Source: UBA7985 sp002711265 (lineage in GTDB: Bacteria; Pseudomonadota; Alphaproteobacteria; UBA7985). From it: a DNA stretch of 64,000 bases. Positions 52,065 to 59,500 of this stretch are shown piece after piece. The stretch spans positions 1 to 64,000 of the forward strand of contig CBFIBS010000001.1 in assembly GCA_965660945.1 (NCBI GenBank). Reading direction: 5' to 3'. Below the pieces are notes generated by a model that saw nothing but the letters and a program-made list of their open reading frames with translations, ran no database searches and had not been told where the DNA came from. Position 1 is the first letter of the stretch. Each line of letters opens with the position of its first letter. A program made the position numbers and the translations under genes.

Positions 52065-52601
52065 CTAGCGACGGATGATCCCCGCCTGGCGCTTGATTTT
52101 TTTCTGCAGTTGCATGACCCCGTAGATCAGCGCCTCAGCGGTCGGCGGGCAGCCAGGGACGTAGACGTCGACTGGAACGATCCGGTCACAACCACGCACC
52201 ACAGAGTAGGAATAGTGATAGTAGCCACCACCGTTGGCGCAGGATCCCATGGAGATCACCCAGCGCGGCTCGGGCATCTGGTCGTAGACCTTACGCAGTG
52301 CGGGCGCCATCTTGTTGGTCAGCGTACCGGCCACGATCATCACGTCGGACTGACGTGGCGAGGGCCGGAACAGCCAGCCAAAGCGGTCCATGTCATAGCG
52401 CGCGGTACCGGCGTGGATCATCTCGACCCCGCAACAGGCCAGCCCGAAGGTCATGGGCCAGAGTGACCCGGACCGCGCCCAGCCGGCGAGCTTTTCGAAA
52501 TTGGCGACGATGAAGCCGCGATCCTGGATCTCCTGGGTCACCAGATCGAGCGCTTCACCCTGCTCAGCGCCCGGGGCCAGAGGCTTGCCTTCTACTCCCA
52601 T
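52065..52601 (-). CDS. nuoB: NADH-quinone oxidoreductase subunit B
   Basis: This 178-residue subunit has the 4Fe-4S ligands of cluster N2: ACCGVEMIHAG, GSCANGGGYYHYSYSVVRGC and YVPGCPPTAEALIYGVMQLQ. It passes electrons to quinone and sits next to NuoD. The ATG at 52599-52601 has AAAGGAG eight bases upstream and overlaps nuoA by ten bases; the frame seven codons longer is less likely. Length and motifs are complete. Confidence 0.96.
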   Translation of the reverse strand: MGVEGKPLAPGAEQGEALDLVTQEIQDRGFIVANFEKLAGWARSGSLWPMTFGLACCGVEMIHAGTARYDMDRFGWLFRPSPRQSDVMIVAGTLTNKMAPALRKVYDQMPEPRWVISMGSCANGGGYYHYSYSVVRGCDRIVPVDVYVPGCPPTAEALIYGVMQLQKKIKRQAGIIRR

Positions 52602-52954
52602 TCCAGCGCTCCTTTCTTCCACTCATAGAGGAAGCCAACGGTCAGAATGGTCAGGAAAATCATCATCGACCAGAAGCCGAACAGCCCCACTTCACGCAGG
52701 CTCACCGCCCAGGGGAACAGGAAGGCGACTTCAAGGTCGAAAATGATGAACAGGATCGCGACGAGATAAAAGCGAACGTCAAACCGGCCGCGTGAGTCGT
52801 CGAATGCCTCGAAACCACACTCGTAGGCCGAAAGCTTTTCGCTGTCCGGTCGGCTGGGGGCGACGAGGAAGGGAATCCCTGCCATCACCAGGGCCAGCAC
52901 GGCCGCCAAACCCATGAAAATCAGGATGGGCAAGTAGTCAACGGCGACTTCCAT
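52592..52954 (-). CDS. nuoA: NADH-quinone oxidoreductase subunit A
   Basis: The 120-residue membrane subunit has three transmembrane segments and the conserved YECGFEAFDDSRGRFDVRFY loop, then FIIFDLEVAFLFPWAVSL with the acidic residue in the membrane. It belongs to the junction of the complex I membrane arm. It is the first gene of nuoABCDE, with AAGGA ten bases before the ATG at 52952-52954. The 206-base gap to the divergent hupE gene holds a strong hairpin and should contain both promoters. Confidence 0.96.
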   Translation of the reverse strand: MEVAVDYLPILIFMGLAAVLALVMAGIPFLVAPSRPDSEKLSAYECGFEAFDDSRGRFDVRFYLVAILFIIFDLEVAFLFPWAVSLREVGLFGFWSMMIFLTILTVGFLYEWKKGALEWE

Positions 52955-53046
52955 TGGCCTGCGTTCCTTCTGCTTCACTCACGTTGGCACGGGTGTACAC
53001 CCCACCACCCGCTTTGACCAGTGCCACAACCGCGCACAGGCGCGAT

Positions 53047-53071
53047 AGCAGGCCAGCAAAACTGGCCTGCT
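53047..53071. repeat. Perfect 10-bp hairpin between nuoA and hupE
   Basis: AGCAGGCCAG (53047-53056) and CTGGCCTGCT (53062-53071) are perfect inverted copies with a five-base loop. They lie between two divergent genes, where no transcript ends. No T-run flanks them, so this is more likely an operator, a leader hairpin or a scattered repeat than a terminator. The eight-base core AGCAGGCC is also found in the terminator stem at 56618-56656. Confidence 0.6.
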
Positions 53072-53160
53072 CAGCTGCCCCCGGGCTTGCGCCGCGCGCT
53101 GCGGTTGGTTAGGTCAGCAGCCATGGCCATGCGCAATCATTATTGAAGGGACCCGGACTG

Positions 53161-53691
53161 ATGCAGGCGCTTTTCACCGACTCATTGTCCTACGGCTTCT
53201 TCCATCCCATCGGCGGACTCGATCACCTGCTGGCGATGCTGGCCGTGGGCCTGCTGTCAGTGCAGGTCGGCAAGCACGCCTGGGCCTATATCCCGGGGGT
53301 GTTCGTGCTGTTTCTGATCATCGGCGGTGTCATGGGCATGATCGGGCAGGAAATCCCCACCTTTGAAGACGGCATCCTGATCAGCGTGATCTTGCTGGGT
53401 TTGCTGATCGCCGTGCAACTGCGCTTCGTGCCCTTCCTCGCCATCCCCGTGGTCGCGATTTTCGGCGTGATCCATGGCTACCCCCACGGCACGGAAATCC
53501 CGGCCGTCGCAGATCCCTTCCAGTACGTCATCGGCTTCTCGCTGGCGTCGGCGCTGATGCACCTGATCGGTGTCGGGGTTGGCACCATCTGTGACGCATT
53601 TCCCAACCCGCGGAATGTCCGGGCCATCCTCGGCGGCGTGCTGATCGGCGCCGGGATGGTGCTGCTGCTGACCATCAAGGGTTTCTACTGA
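53161..53691 (+). CDS. HupE/UreJ-family metal transporter-like membrane protein
   Basis: This 176-residue protein has about six membrane segments. It begins with the family's HPIGGLDHLLAMLAVGLLSV motif (HPxxGxDHxxAMxxVG near residue 18) and has a later FGVIHGYPHGTEIP histidine loop. HupE/UreJ proteins move Ni2+ (or Co2+) for hydrogenase or urease maturation. No hydrogenase or urease gene is visible here, but the purine pathway in this window makes urea, which urease would use. The ATG at 53161 is preferred to the start six codons earlier. It is the only gene of its transcript. Confidence 0.85.
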   Translation: MQALFTDSLSYGFFHPIGGLDHLLAMLAVGLLSVQVGKHAWAYIPGVFVLFLIIGGVMGMIGQEIPTFEDGILISVILLGLLIAVQLRFVPFLAIPVVAIFGVIHGYPHGTEIPAVADPFQYVIGFSLASALMHLIGVGVGTICDAFPNPRNVRAILGGVLIGAGMVLLLTIKGFY

Positions 53692-53846
53692 GCCCCGGAT
53701 ACAGGCAGGTTCCTACCCCTGTCTGAAAAGAGTGCGGCGCAGGCAACACCCGCGCCCAGCACATGGTCTCCCCCCGCCTTCTCACTGGCCTTTGTCTGCG
53801 CCTGTCGCTAATAGATTATGCGCATTCCTTCTGGCTTAGGTGAGTT

Positions 53847-56108
53847 ATGTCCGGACCGGCTGATAACGACGATCTGCTGAACAACGACGGCGGTGATATC
53901 CGCGATGTGAATTTTGGCGCGGCCCTCTCCGAGCGCTACCTTGCCTACGCCCTGTCGACCATCATGTCGCGCTCCCTGCCCGACGTTCGCGACGGCCTGA
54001 AGCCGGTCCAGCGACGGGTGCTCTATGCTATGCGCCAGCTCAAGGTCGACCCCAGCGCCAGCCCGCGCAAGTGTGCGACCATCGTCGGCGAGGTCATCGG
54101 TAAGTACCACCCGCACGGGGATACCGCGATCTACGACGCGCTGGTGCGGCTGGCTCAGGATTTCGTACAGCGCTACCCGCTGATCAACGGTCAGGGCAAC
54201 TTCGGCAACATCGACGGCGATAACGCTGCCGCTTACCGCTACACCGAGGCCAAGCTGACCGAAATCTCAGCGATGCTGCTGCGCAATATCGACGAAGATG
54301 CCGTGGATTTCCGCGACACCTATAATGGCGAGGAAAAGGAACCGGTGGTCCTGCCCGCTGCCTTCCCCAACCTGCTCGCCAATGGCACGCAGGGGATCGC
54401 CGTGGGCATGGCAACAGCCGTGCCGCCCCACAATGTCGGTGAGCTGCTGGGCGCCTTGCGCCATCTGATCGACAATCCCAAGGCCACGGTCGAGGATCTG
54501 ATGACCTTCGTCCCCGGGCCGGATTTCCCGACCGGTGGGCTGCTGGTCGAAGATGCCGACACGCTGCAGGAGGTCTATGAGACCGGACGCGGGTCGATGC
54601 GGCTGCGCGCGCGCTGGGAAGTTGAAAAGCTCAAGGCCGGCACCTGGCAGATAGCGGTGACTGAAATCCCCTACCAGGTCGCCAAGGGGCGCTTGCTGGA
54701 AAAGGCAGGCGAGCTGGTCTCCACCAAAAAGCTGCACCTGTGCGCCGACATCCGTGACGAGTCCACCGCCGACGTTCGCATTGTGATCGAGCCCAAGAGC
54801 CGCAACGTCGAGCCCGCCCACCTGATGGAAAGCCTGTTCCGTAACACGGACCTCGAAGTCCGGGTACCGATGAACCTGAACGTGCTCAATGCCGATACTG
54901 TGCCGGGTGTGCTGAACCTGCGCGAGGCGCTGGGGGCCTTCCTTGATCACCGCCACGAAGTGCTGATCCGCCGCTTGCGTTACCGCCTTGGTGAGATCGA
55001 CACGCATCTGGAACGGGTCGAGGGCCTGATGGTGGTCTTCCTCAACCTCGATGAGGTGATCCGTATCATCCGCGAGGAAGACGACCCACGCGCCGAGCTT
55101 ATACGCACTTTCGACCTGACCGAAGCGCAAGGCGAATACATCCTCAACACCCGGCTGCGCTCGCTGCGCAAGCTCGAGGAGATGAAGCTGCGCGAAGAGC
55201 GTGAGGCGCTGCTCAAGGAGCGCTCGGAGATCGAAGACCTGCTCGACAACCGCCGGGCGCAGTGGAAGACCGTCCGCCGCGAGTTCGACGAGCTGGAAGC
55301 CCTCCTGACCAAAAAGGCGCCTGACTGGATGGCGCGCCGGACCACCATTGCCGGGGCTGCGCCGGTCGTTGACATGCCCGACGAGGCCCTGGTTGAGCGC
55401 GAGGCCATTACCGTGGTGCTCTCCCGCATGGGCTGGCTGCGGGCGCTGCGCGGGCACGGCCACGTCGCCGATGAGATCAAATACCGCGATGGTGACAAGG
55501 GGCGCTTTGTCGTTCCCGCCTACACCACAGACAAGCTGATCGTTCTGACCGATCAGGGGCGCTGCCACACCGTCGGCGCGGACAAGCTGCCCTCCGGTCG
55601 TGGCTTCGGGGAGCCCCTGAGCCTAACGGTCGAGCTGGCGGCCGGCGCCAAGGTCATCGCCCTGTTCCCCGCGCGGAAAGACGGCAAGCGCCTACTGGCC
55701 GCCTCCGACGGGCGCGGGTTCATCTGCCCCGAGCCCGAGATGATTTCCAACCAGAAGGCTGGCAAGCAGGTCCTCAACCCCGGCAAGGGCGCAGCCGCCA
55801 CCCTCGCCTACGACGTGGAGCCCGCGCACGATGCGGTCGCTGTCGTCGGCACCAACCGCAGGATGCTGGTCTTCCCCCTGAGCGAACTGCCGGAAATGTC
55901 CAAAGGCCGGGGCGTGAAGCTCCAGCACTATTCAAAGGGTGATATGGCCGACGCCAAGACCTTTTCGATGGAAGAGGGCCTGACCTGGGCCTGGGGTCAG
56001 GGCAAGACCCGGACCTTCACCGATTACGATGAAGTTTCTGGTGCAAGGGCTTCAGCGGGGCGTGCTGCCCCCTCCGGCTTCACCAAGAATGGCTTATTTG
56101 GCGGTTAA
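53847..56108 (+). CDS. parC: DNA topoisomerase IV subunit A
   Basis: The 753-residue subunit has the breakage-reunion domain with the QRDR-type stretch KYHPHGDTAIYDALVRLAQDF and the catalytic tyrosine in AAAYRYTEAKLT. The tower and coiled-coil domain runs to about residue 500 (LRSLRKLEEMKLREEREALL). A C-terminal domain of about 230 residues has blade-like repeats (GRCHTVGADKLPSGRGFGEP), with fewer blades than GyrA. It decatenates chromosomes with ParE. No GyrA-box (QRRGGKG) is present, which supports ParC over GyrA. The gene stands alone; parE is not in the window. Confidence 0.95.
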   Translation: MSGPADNDDLLNNDGGDIRDVNFGAALSERYLAYALSTIMSRSLPDVRDGLKPVQRRVLYAMRQLKVDPSASPRKCATIVGEVIGKYHPHGDTAIYDALVRLAQDFVQRYPLINGQGNFGNIDGDNAAAYRYTEAKLTEISAMLLRNIDEDAVDFRDTYNGEEKEPVVLPAAFPNLLANGTQGIAVGMATAVPPHNVGELLGALRHLIDNPKATVEDLMTFVPGPDFPTGGLLVEDADTLQEVYETGRGSMRLRARWEVEKLKAGTWQIAVTEIPYQVAKGRLLEKAGELVSTKKLHLCADIRDESTADVRIVIEPKSRNVEPAHLMESLFRNTDLEVRVPMNLNVLNADTVPGVLNLREALGAFLDHRHEVLIRRLRYRLGEIDTHLERVEGLMVVFLNLDEVIRIIREEDDPRAELIRTFDLTEAQGEYILNTRLRSLRKLEEMKLREEREALLKERSEIEDLLDNRRAQWKTVRREFDELEALLTKKAPDWMARRTTIAGAAPVVDMPDEALVEREAITVVLSRMGWLRALRGHGHVADEIKYRDGDKGRFVVPAYTTDKLIVLTDQGRCHTVGADKLPSGRGFGEPLSLTVELAAGAKVIALFPARKDGKRLLAASDGRGFICPEPEMISNQKAGKQVLNPGKGAAATLAYDVEPAHDAVAVVGTNRRMLVFPLSELPEMSKGRGVKLQHYSKGDMADAKTFSMEEGLTWAWGQGKTRTFTDYDEVSGARASAGRAAPSGFTKNGLFGG

Positions 56109-56182
56109 TTGCCTTTTTTCGGCTTATTAACCGCATTTTGCGCCGATTAAACGTCACAACCCTGTCATATAGCGTTTATCTG

Positions 56183-56195
56183 TGCGCTCAGCGCA
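56183..56195. promoter_or_regulatory. Short palindrome in the leader of the DUF1127 gene
   Basis: TGCGC-TCA-GCGCA forms a perfect five-base inverted repeat in the 248-base gap between parC and the small DUF1127 gene, about 160 bases before its start. It could be part of the promoter or parC end. Nothing else certain is seen in this gap; the T-rich stretch at 56112-56119 is too weakly paired to call a terminator. Confidence 0.25.
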
Positions 56196-56356
56196 AGGTT
56201 CCTTCGCGTTTTATGGGACTTTAACTCTCTAACCTATGCATCTAAATCATAGATCGAAGGTTGAGGAGCGATCCACCACCCGCCGATCAGCCCCAGAGAA
56301 AAACCAGCGTTTCCCCGGCCAAGCCCTCGGGATCGCATCAGACAAAGGAGCCGACC

Positions 56357-56515
56357 ATGAGCCTGTTCGCCAACGTTTCCGAACGTTTTGCCCGTTACCA
56401 GGAAGCCCGCCGTACCATTCGTGAACTGTCACGCCTCTCTGACCGTGACCTGCATGACCTCGGCATCACCCGCGCCAGCATTCCGTCGCTGGCCCGCACT
56501 GGTCGCCGCGGCTGA
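56357..56515 (+). CDS. DUF1127 (YjiS-like) small protein
   Basis: The 52-residue protein reads SLFANVSERFARYQEARRTI, then RELSRLSDRDLHDLGITRAS. The RxLxxLSDRxLxDIGI-type pattern defines DUF1127, a family of tiny, Arg-rich proteins common in alphaproteobacteria. In related species some of these affect small-RNA turnover, phosphate uptake or growth rate, but this is not known for this one. AAAGGAG lies six bases before the ATG. A strong terminator follows at 56618, giving a short stand-alone transcript with a leader of unknown length. Confidence 0.9.
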   Translation: MSLFANVSERFARYQEARRTIRELSRLSDRDLHDLGITRASIPSLARTGRRG

Positions 56516-56617
56516 GTGCACTAACTGATAGAATAAGGCGATAACTGACCACCCTCCTCCCGGTCATTTATCCCTTCGCCGGGCCGTCGCTCCTCCCACC
56601 ATAGACGGTCCTGCCAG

Positions 56618-56665
56618 ACGGGCCTGCTGAAATCCTCCTCCCCTCAGCAGGCCCGTTTTATTTTC
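56618..56665 (+). terminator. Rho-independent terminator after the DUF1127 gene
   Basis: ACGGGCCTGCTGA (56618-56630) pairs perfectly with TCAGCAGGCCCGT (56644-56656) across a 13-base loop and is followed by a T-rich tract (56656-56665). The 13-base-pair stem makes this a strong intrinsic terminator. Confidence 0.85.
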
Positions 56666-56679
56666 TCCTGGTCGACATG

Positions 56680-56719
56680 AAAAACCCCCGCTGCTCCACC
56701 GAGCCGCAGGGGTTTTTTT
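56680..56719. terminator. Bidirectional terminator between the DUF1127 and aminotransferase genes
   Basis: A run of A (56680-56684) then CCCCC faces GGGG (56709-56712) and a run of seven T (56713-56719), with the CGC/GCG bases of the inner stem adding to the pairing. On either strand a GC stem is followed by a T tract, so it can stop transcription from the DUF1127 side and from the aminotransferase gene at 56744. Confidence 0.65.
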
Positions 56720-56743
56720 CTTGCCTTGAAACGTCGAAGTCGA

Positions 56744-58132
56744 TCAGGCGAGCACCCGCCCCATCGCGCCGTCAATGGCGGAGATGACCTCGTCCATATC
56801 GGACTTGGTCGAAATCAGCGCCGGGCTCAAGCACAGCGTGTTGTTGAAGCCAGCGAGTGAGCGGTTGGTCGCGCCGATGATCACGGCGTTGTTCTGCATG
56901 CAGTCCGCGACGATGCCCTGCACCAGACTTTCATCCAGCGGTTCGCGGGTTTCCACGTCCTTGACCAGTTCCAGCCCCTGGAACAGGCCTTTGCCGCGCA
57001 CCTGTCCCGAAACCTTGGGGAAACGCGCCGCCAGTTCTTCGAGCTGCCCGAAAAGGTACTCACCAATCTCTGTGCAGTTCTCCAGCAGCTTCTCGTCTTC
57101 GAGGATGCGCATGTTCTCCAGCGCAGCCGCGGGCCCGCCGGTGCAACCGCCAAAGGTGGAGATATCGCGGAAGTACGACATCGGGTCGTCGGCGCGGTCC
57201 TTGAACATGTCGAACACCGCTTCGGTAGTCACGGTGCAGGAAATGGCAGCGTAGCCCGAGGCCACGCCCTTGGCCATGGTCACCATATCCGGCTCGATCC
57301 CGAACTGCTGATAGCCAAACCAGCTACCGGTGCGGCCCAGACCACAGACCACCTCATCGATGATCAGCAGAATTTCGTACTGCTTGCAGATTTCCTGAAC
57401 CCGCTCCCAGTAGCCCTCAGGCGGGGTGATCACCCCGCCACCGGCTGTGATGGGTTCGAGCACGAGCGCACCGACGGTGTCCGCGCCCTCGCGCAGGATC
57501 ACCTCTTCGATCGCATTGGCCGCGCGAACGCCGTAGTCCTGCACATCGCCGAACTGTGAGCGGTACTCCAGGCAGTGCGGTACTTCCACGAAGCCATCGG
57601 GGAACGGGCCATACTGGTCCTTGCGCTGATCCTGCCCGCCGGATGCGAGCGCGGCGATGGTGGTGCCGTGATAATCGCGCTGGCGGTAGAGGATCTTATG
57701 CTTCTTGCCGCCGTACTTGTTGTGACTGATCTGCCGGACGATCTTGTAGGCCTTCTCATTCGCCTCCGACCCGGAGTTGGAGTAGTAGACCCGGCCCATG
57801 CCAGGCATCTTCTCGATCAGGCGTTCAGCGAAGCGTGCGCCGGGGATCGTGCCCATGGCGCCGGCGAAATAGTTCATCTTCAGCAGCTGATCGCGCACGG
57901 CGTCGGCGATTTCCGCGCGGCCGTAGCCAACATTCACGGTCCAGACGCCGCCTGAGGTGGCGTCGAGGTGCTCTCGCCCCTTCTGGTTCCACACGCGGTT
58001 GCCCTTGCCTTCGATGATGATCAGCGGGTCAACGCTCTCGAACTTCTTATGCTGGGTCAGGTGGTGCCAGACGTTGGCACGGTCTGCCTCGACGATGCCG
58101 GAGTAGTCGTTTTCGTAGTTCAGATCCATCAT
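56744..58132 (-). CDS. tpa: Taurine--pyruvate aminotransferase-like class III aminotransferase
   Basis: The 462-residue PLP enzyme has class III features: YYSNSGSEANEKAYKIVRQI, RDYHGTTIAALASGGQDQR, LLIIDEVVCGLGRTGSWFGY (PLP-binding Asp) and TMAKGVASGYAAI with the Schiff-base lysine. The N-terminus DRANVWHHLTQHKKFESVDP and the ATNRSLAGFNNTLCLSPALI end closely resemble roseobacter Tpa, which makes sulfoacetaldehyde and alanine from taurine and pyruvate. No xsc, pta or tauABC gene is nearby, so a related omega-amino acid substrate remains possible. The start is ATG 58130-58132; ATG 58127-58129 is equally near the GGGAG. Confidence 0.85.
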   Translation of the reverse strand: MMDLNYENDYSGIVEADRANVWHHLTQHKKFESVDPLIIIEGKGNRVWNQKGREHLDATSGGVWTVNVGYGRAEIADAVRDQLLKMNYFAGAMGTIPGARFAERLIEKMPGMGRVYYSNSGSEANEKAYKIVRQISHNKYGGKKHKILYRQRDYHGTTIAALASGGQDQRKDQYGPFPDGFVEVPHCLEYRSQFGDVQDYGVRAANAIEEVILREGADTVGALVLEPITAGGGVITPPEGYWERVQEICKQYEILLIIDEVVCGLGRTGSWFGYQQFGIEPDMVTMAKGVASGYAAISCTVTTEAVFDMFKDRADDPMSYFRDISTFGGCTGGPAAALENMRILEDEKLLENCTEIGEYLFGQLEELAARFPKVSGQVRGKGLFQGLELVKDVETREPLDESLVQGIVADCMQNNAVIIGATNRSLAGFNNTLCLSPALISTKSDMDEVISAIDGAMGRVLA

Positions 58133-58232
58133 ACATCTCCCGATAGACGGCGCGGCTTGGGGGGCCAAGGGCCGGCCTACGTCTCAATACCTGCTCGAAT
58201 GCTAAGTCACTGCCTAAAGAAACTCAAAGCGA

Positions 58233-58252
58233 CGGATGCGCTCAAGCATCCG
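58233..58252 (-). promoter_or_regulatory. Inverted repeat upstream of the aminotransferase gene
   Basis: CGGATGC (58233-58239) and GCATCCG (58246-58252) are perfect seven-base inverted copies with a six-base loop, about 100 bases upstream of the aminotransferase start. The repeat may be an operator for a local regulator or a hairpin in the leader. No T-run follows on either strand. Confidence 0.4.
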
Positions 58253-58315
58253 CGACAGGGCTTATCCTAATCGGGGTCGCTTTTAGATAGCAATGTTGAG
58301 GCTTAGACACAATTT

Positions 58316-59356
58316 TTAAGCGCCATCCTCTTGCGGCGCCTCGCGTTTGGCGGCTTGGAGCCGCGCGCGCTGACGCTCACGGCTTTCCGTCGTGCCATTG
58401 TCGAAGCTGCCGAACCAGACATCCCAAGGCATCTCCGAGGTGCCGTAGTTGCACTCGAAGTGGCGGTGGTGGAGCTGGTGGAAGAAGTCGCCGGCCTTGA
58501 GCCGCTCGCGGTCCCGGATCACCACTTTCTCGAAACCCGAATGGGAAAACGGCGGGCTGAGGTGCTCATAGCACACGTGAAAAATGAACAGCAGCGGGGT
58601 CGTTGGCAGCACGAAATGGATCAGCACCGATGAGTAGTAGAGCACGTGCTCGATCGGGTGCATGGAAACCCCGGACCAGGGACCGACGTTGACGTTCTTG
58701 TGGTGCAAACGGTGGGCGATGCGGTAGAGCGGCGGCCAATGCAGCAAACGGTGCACCCAGTAGAAATGCAGGCTGCTCCACGCTGGGATCACCAGCAGCA
58801 ACGCGGCAAACCCGACGATGGACAAGGGCTGATCAAGGGAGAGCCGGAAGCTGGGCACCAGGCCGTTCGCTGCTGCCCAGTGATAGACCACCTCGAACGC
58901 GGTGATTAGCGTAGTCCCGCTGACCAAACTGAAGAAAACGTTCTCGTGCACTTGGCTGTTGAACAGGAACTGACGGTTCGAGCGGGCCTGATCGCGCGGG
59001 TCGAACTTGAGCTTTTTCCCCTGCCCGGCAAGCGTGATGAAATACAGGTGCAAACCCCCGGCGACCAGCGTGATCAGGACGCCATTGCGCAGCAGGATTT
59101 CAAGAACCCATCCGTGGGCGAGCGTCTTCATTCGCTCTGCATCGGGCAGCAGGACATTGCCGACAATCGCGCAGAGGAACATGATCACCATGGGCGTGAG
59201 CCGCAGCCAGGTGCCGCCGATCCAGCCCAGCGCCGCTGCAGGACGCGGGGGCCAGGCAAAGGTCGGATTGACCCCGATGGGCAGACTGGGGTTATGGCTC
59301 CAGCCGCGGGCCTCGCCGCGGGCTATGGGTGTGTCCGGGGTCTGGTTGCCGCTCAC
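58316..59356 (-). CDS. Sterol desaturase/fatty-acid hydroxylase-family protein
   Basis: The 346-residue membrane protein has about five hydrophobic segments and the di-iron histidine clusters of the family: HFYWVHRLLHWPPLYRIAH (HxxxH and HRxxH), HRLHHKNVNVGPWSGVSMHP (HRxHH) and HLSPPFSHSG with LHHRHFECNYG (HxxHH-like). Such enzymes hydroxylate or desaturate lipids, carotenoids or sterol-like hopanoids at the membrane. The GTG at 59354-59356 has AGG upstream and removes a non-conserved 20-residue lead; ATG at 59416 is the alternative. No lipid-synthesis gene is adjacent. The substrate is unknown. Confidence 0.85.
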   Translation of the reverse strand: MSGNQTPDTPIARGEARGWSHNPSLPIGVNPTFAWPPRPAAALGWIGGTWLRLTPMVIMFLCAIVGNVLLPDAERMKTLAHGWVLEILLRNGVLITLVAGGLHLYFITLAGQGKKLKFDPRDQARSNRQFLFNSQVHENVFFSLVSGTTLITAFEVVYHWAAANGLVPSFRLSLDQPLSIVGFAALLLVIPAWSSLHFYWVHRLLHWPPLYRIAHRLHHKNVNVGPWSGVSMHPIEHVLYYSSVLIHFVLPTTPLLFIFHVCYEHLSPPFSHSGFEKVVIRDRERLKAGDFFHQLHHRHFECNYGTSEMPWDVWFGSFDNGTTESRERQRARLQAAKREAPQEDGA

Positions 59357-59500
59357 CGCACCTCGCCTTTCCTGCACGGCGGTGCACACAGATTGATGCA
59401 CCCTCCCAGCATTCAAAGGTCACTTCGGCGGGGTCTTCCACCCCAATACCGCCATGGGCGGCGCCTGCAGGAAAGTCGGCGCCTTACCCGGCGCCATCAC

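Noticed and set aside
54267..55568. 433-residue minus-strand open frame inside parC
   Set aside because: It is a high-GC antisense frame; parC on the other strand has full-length family motifs.
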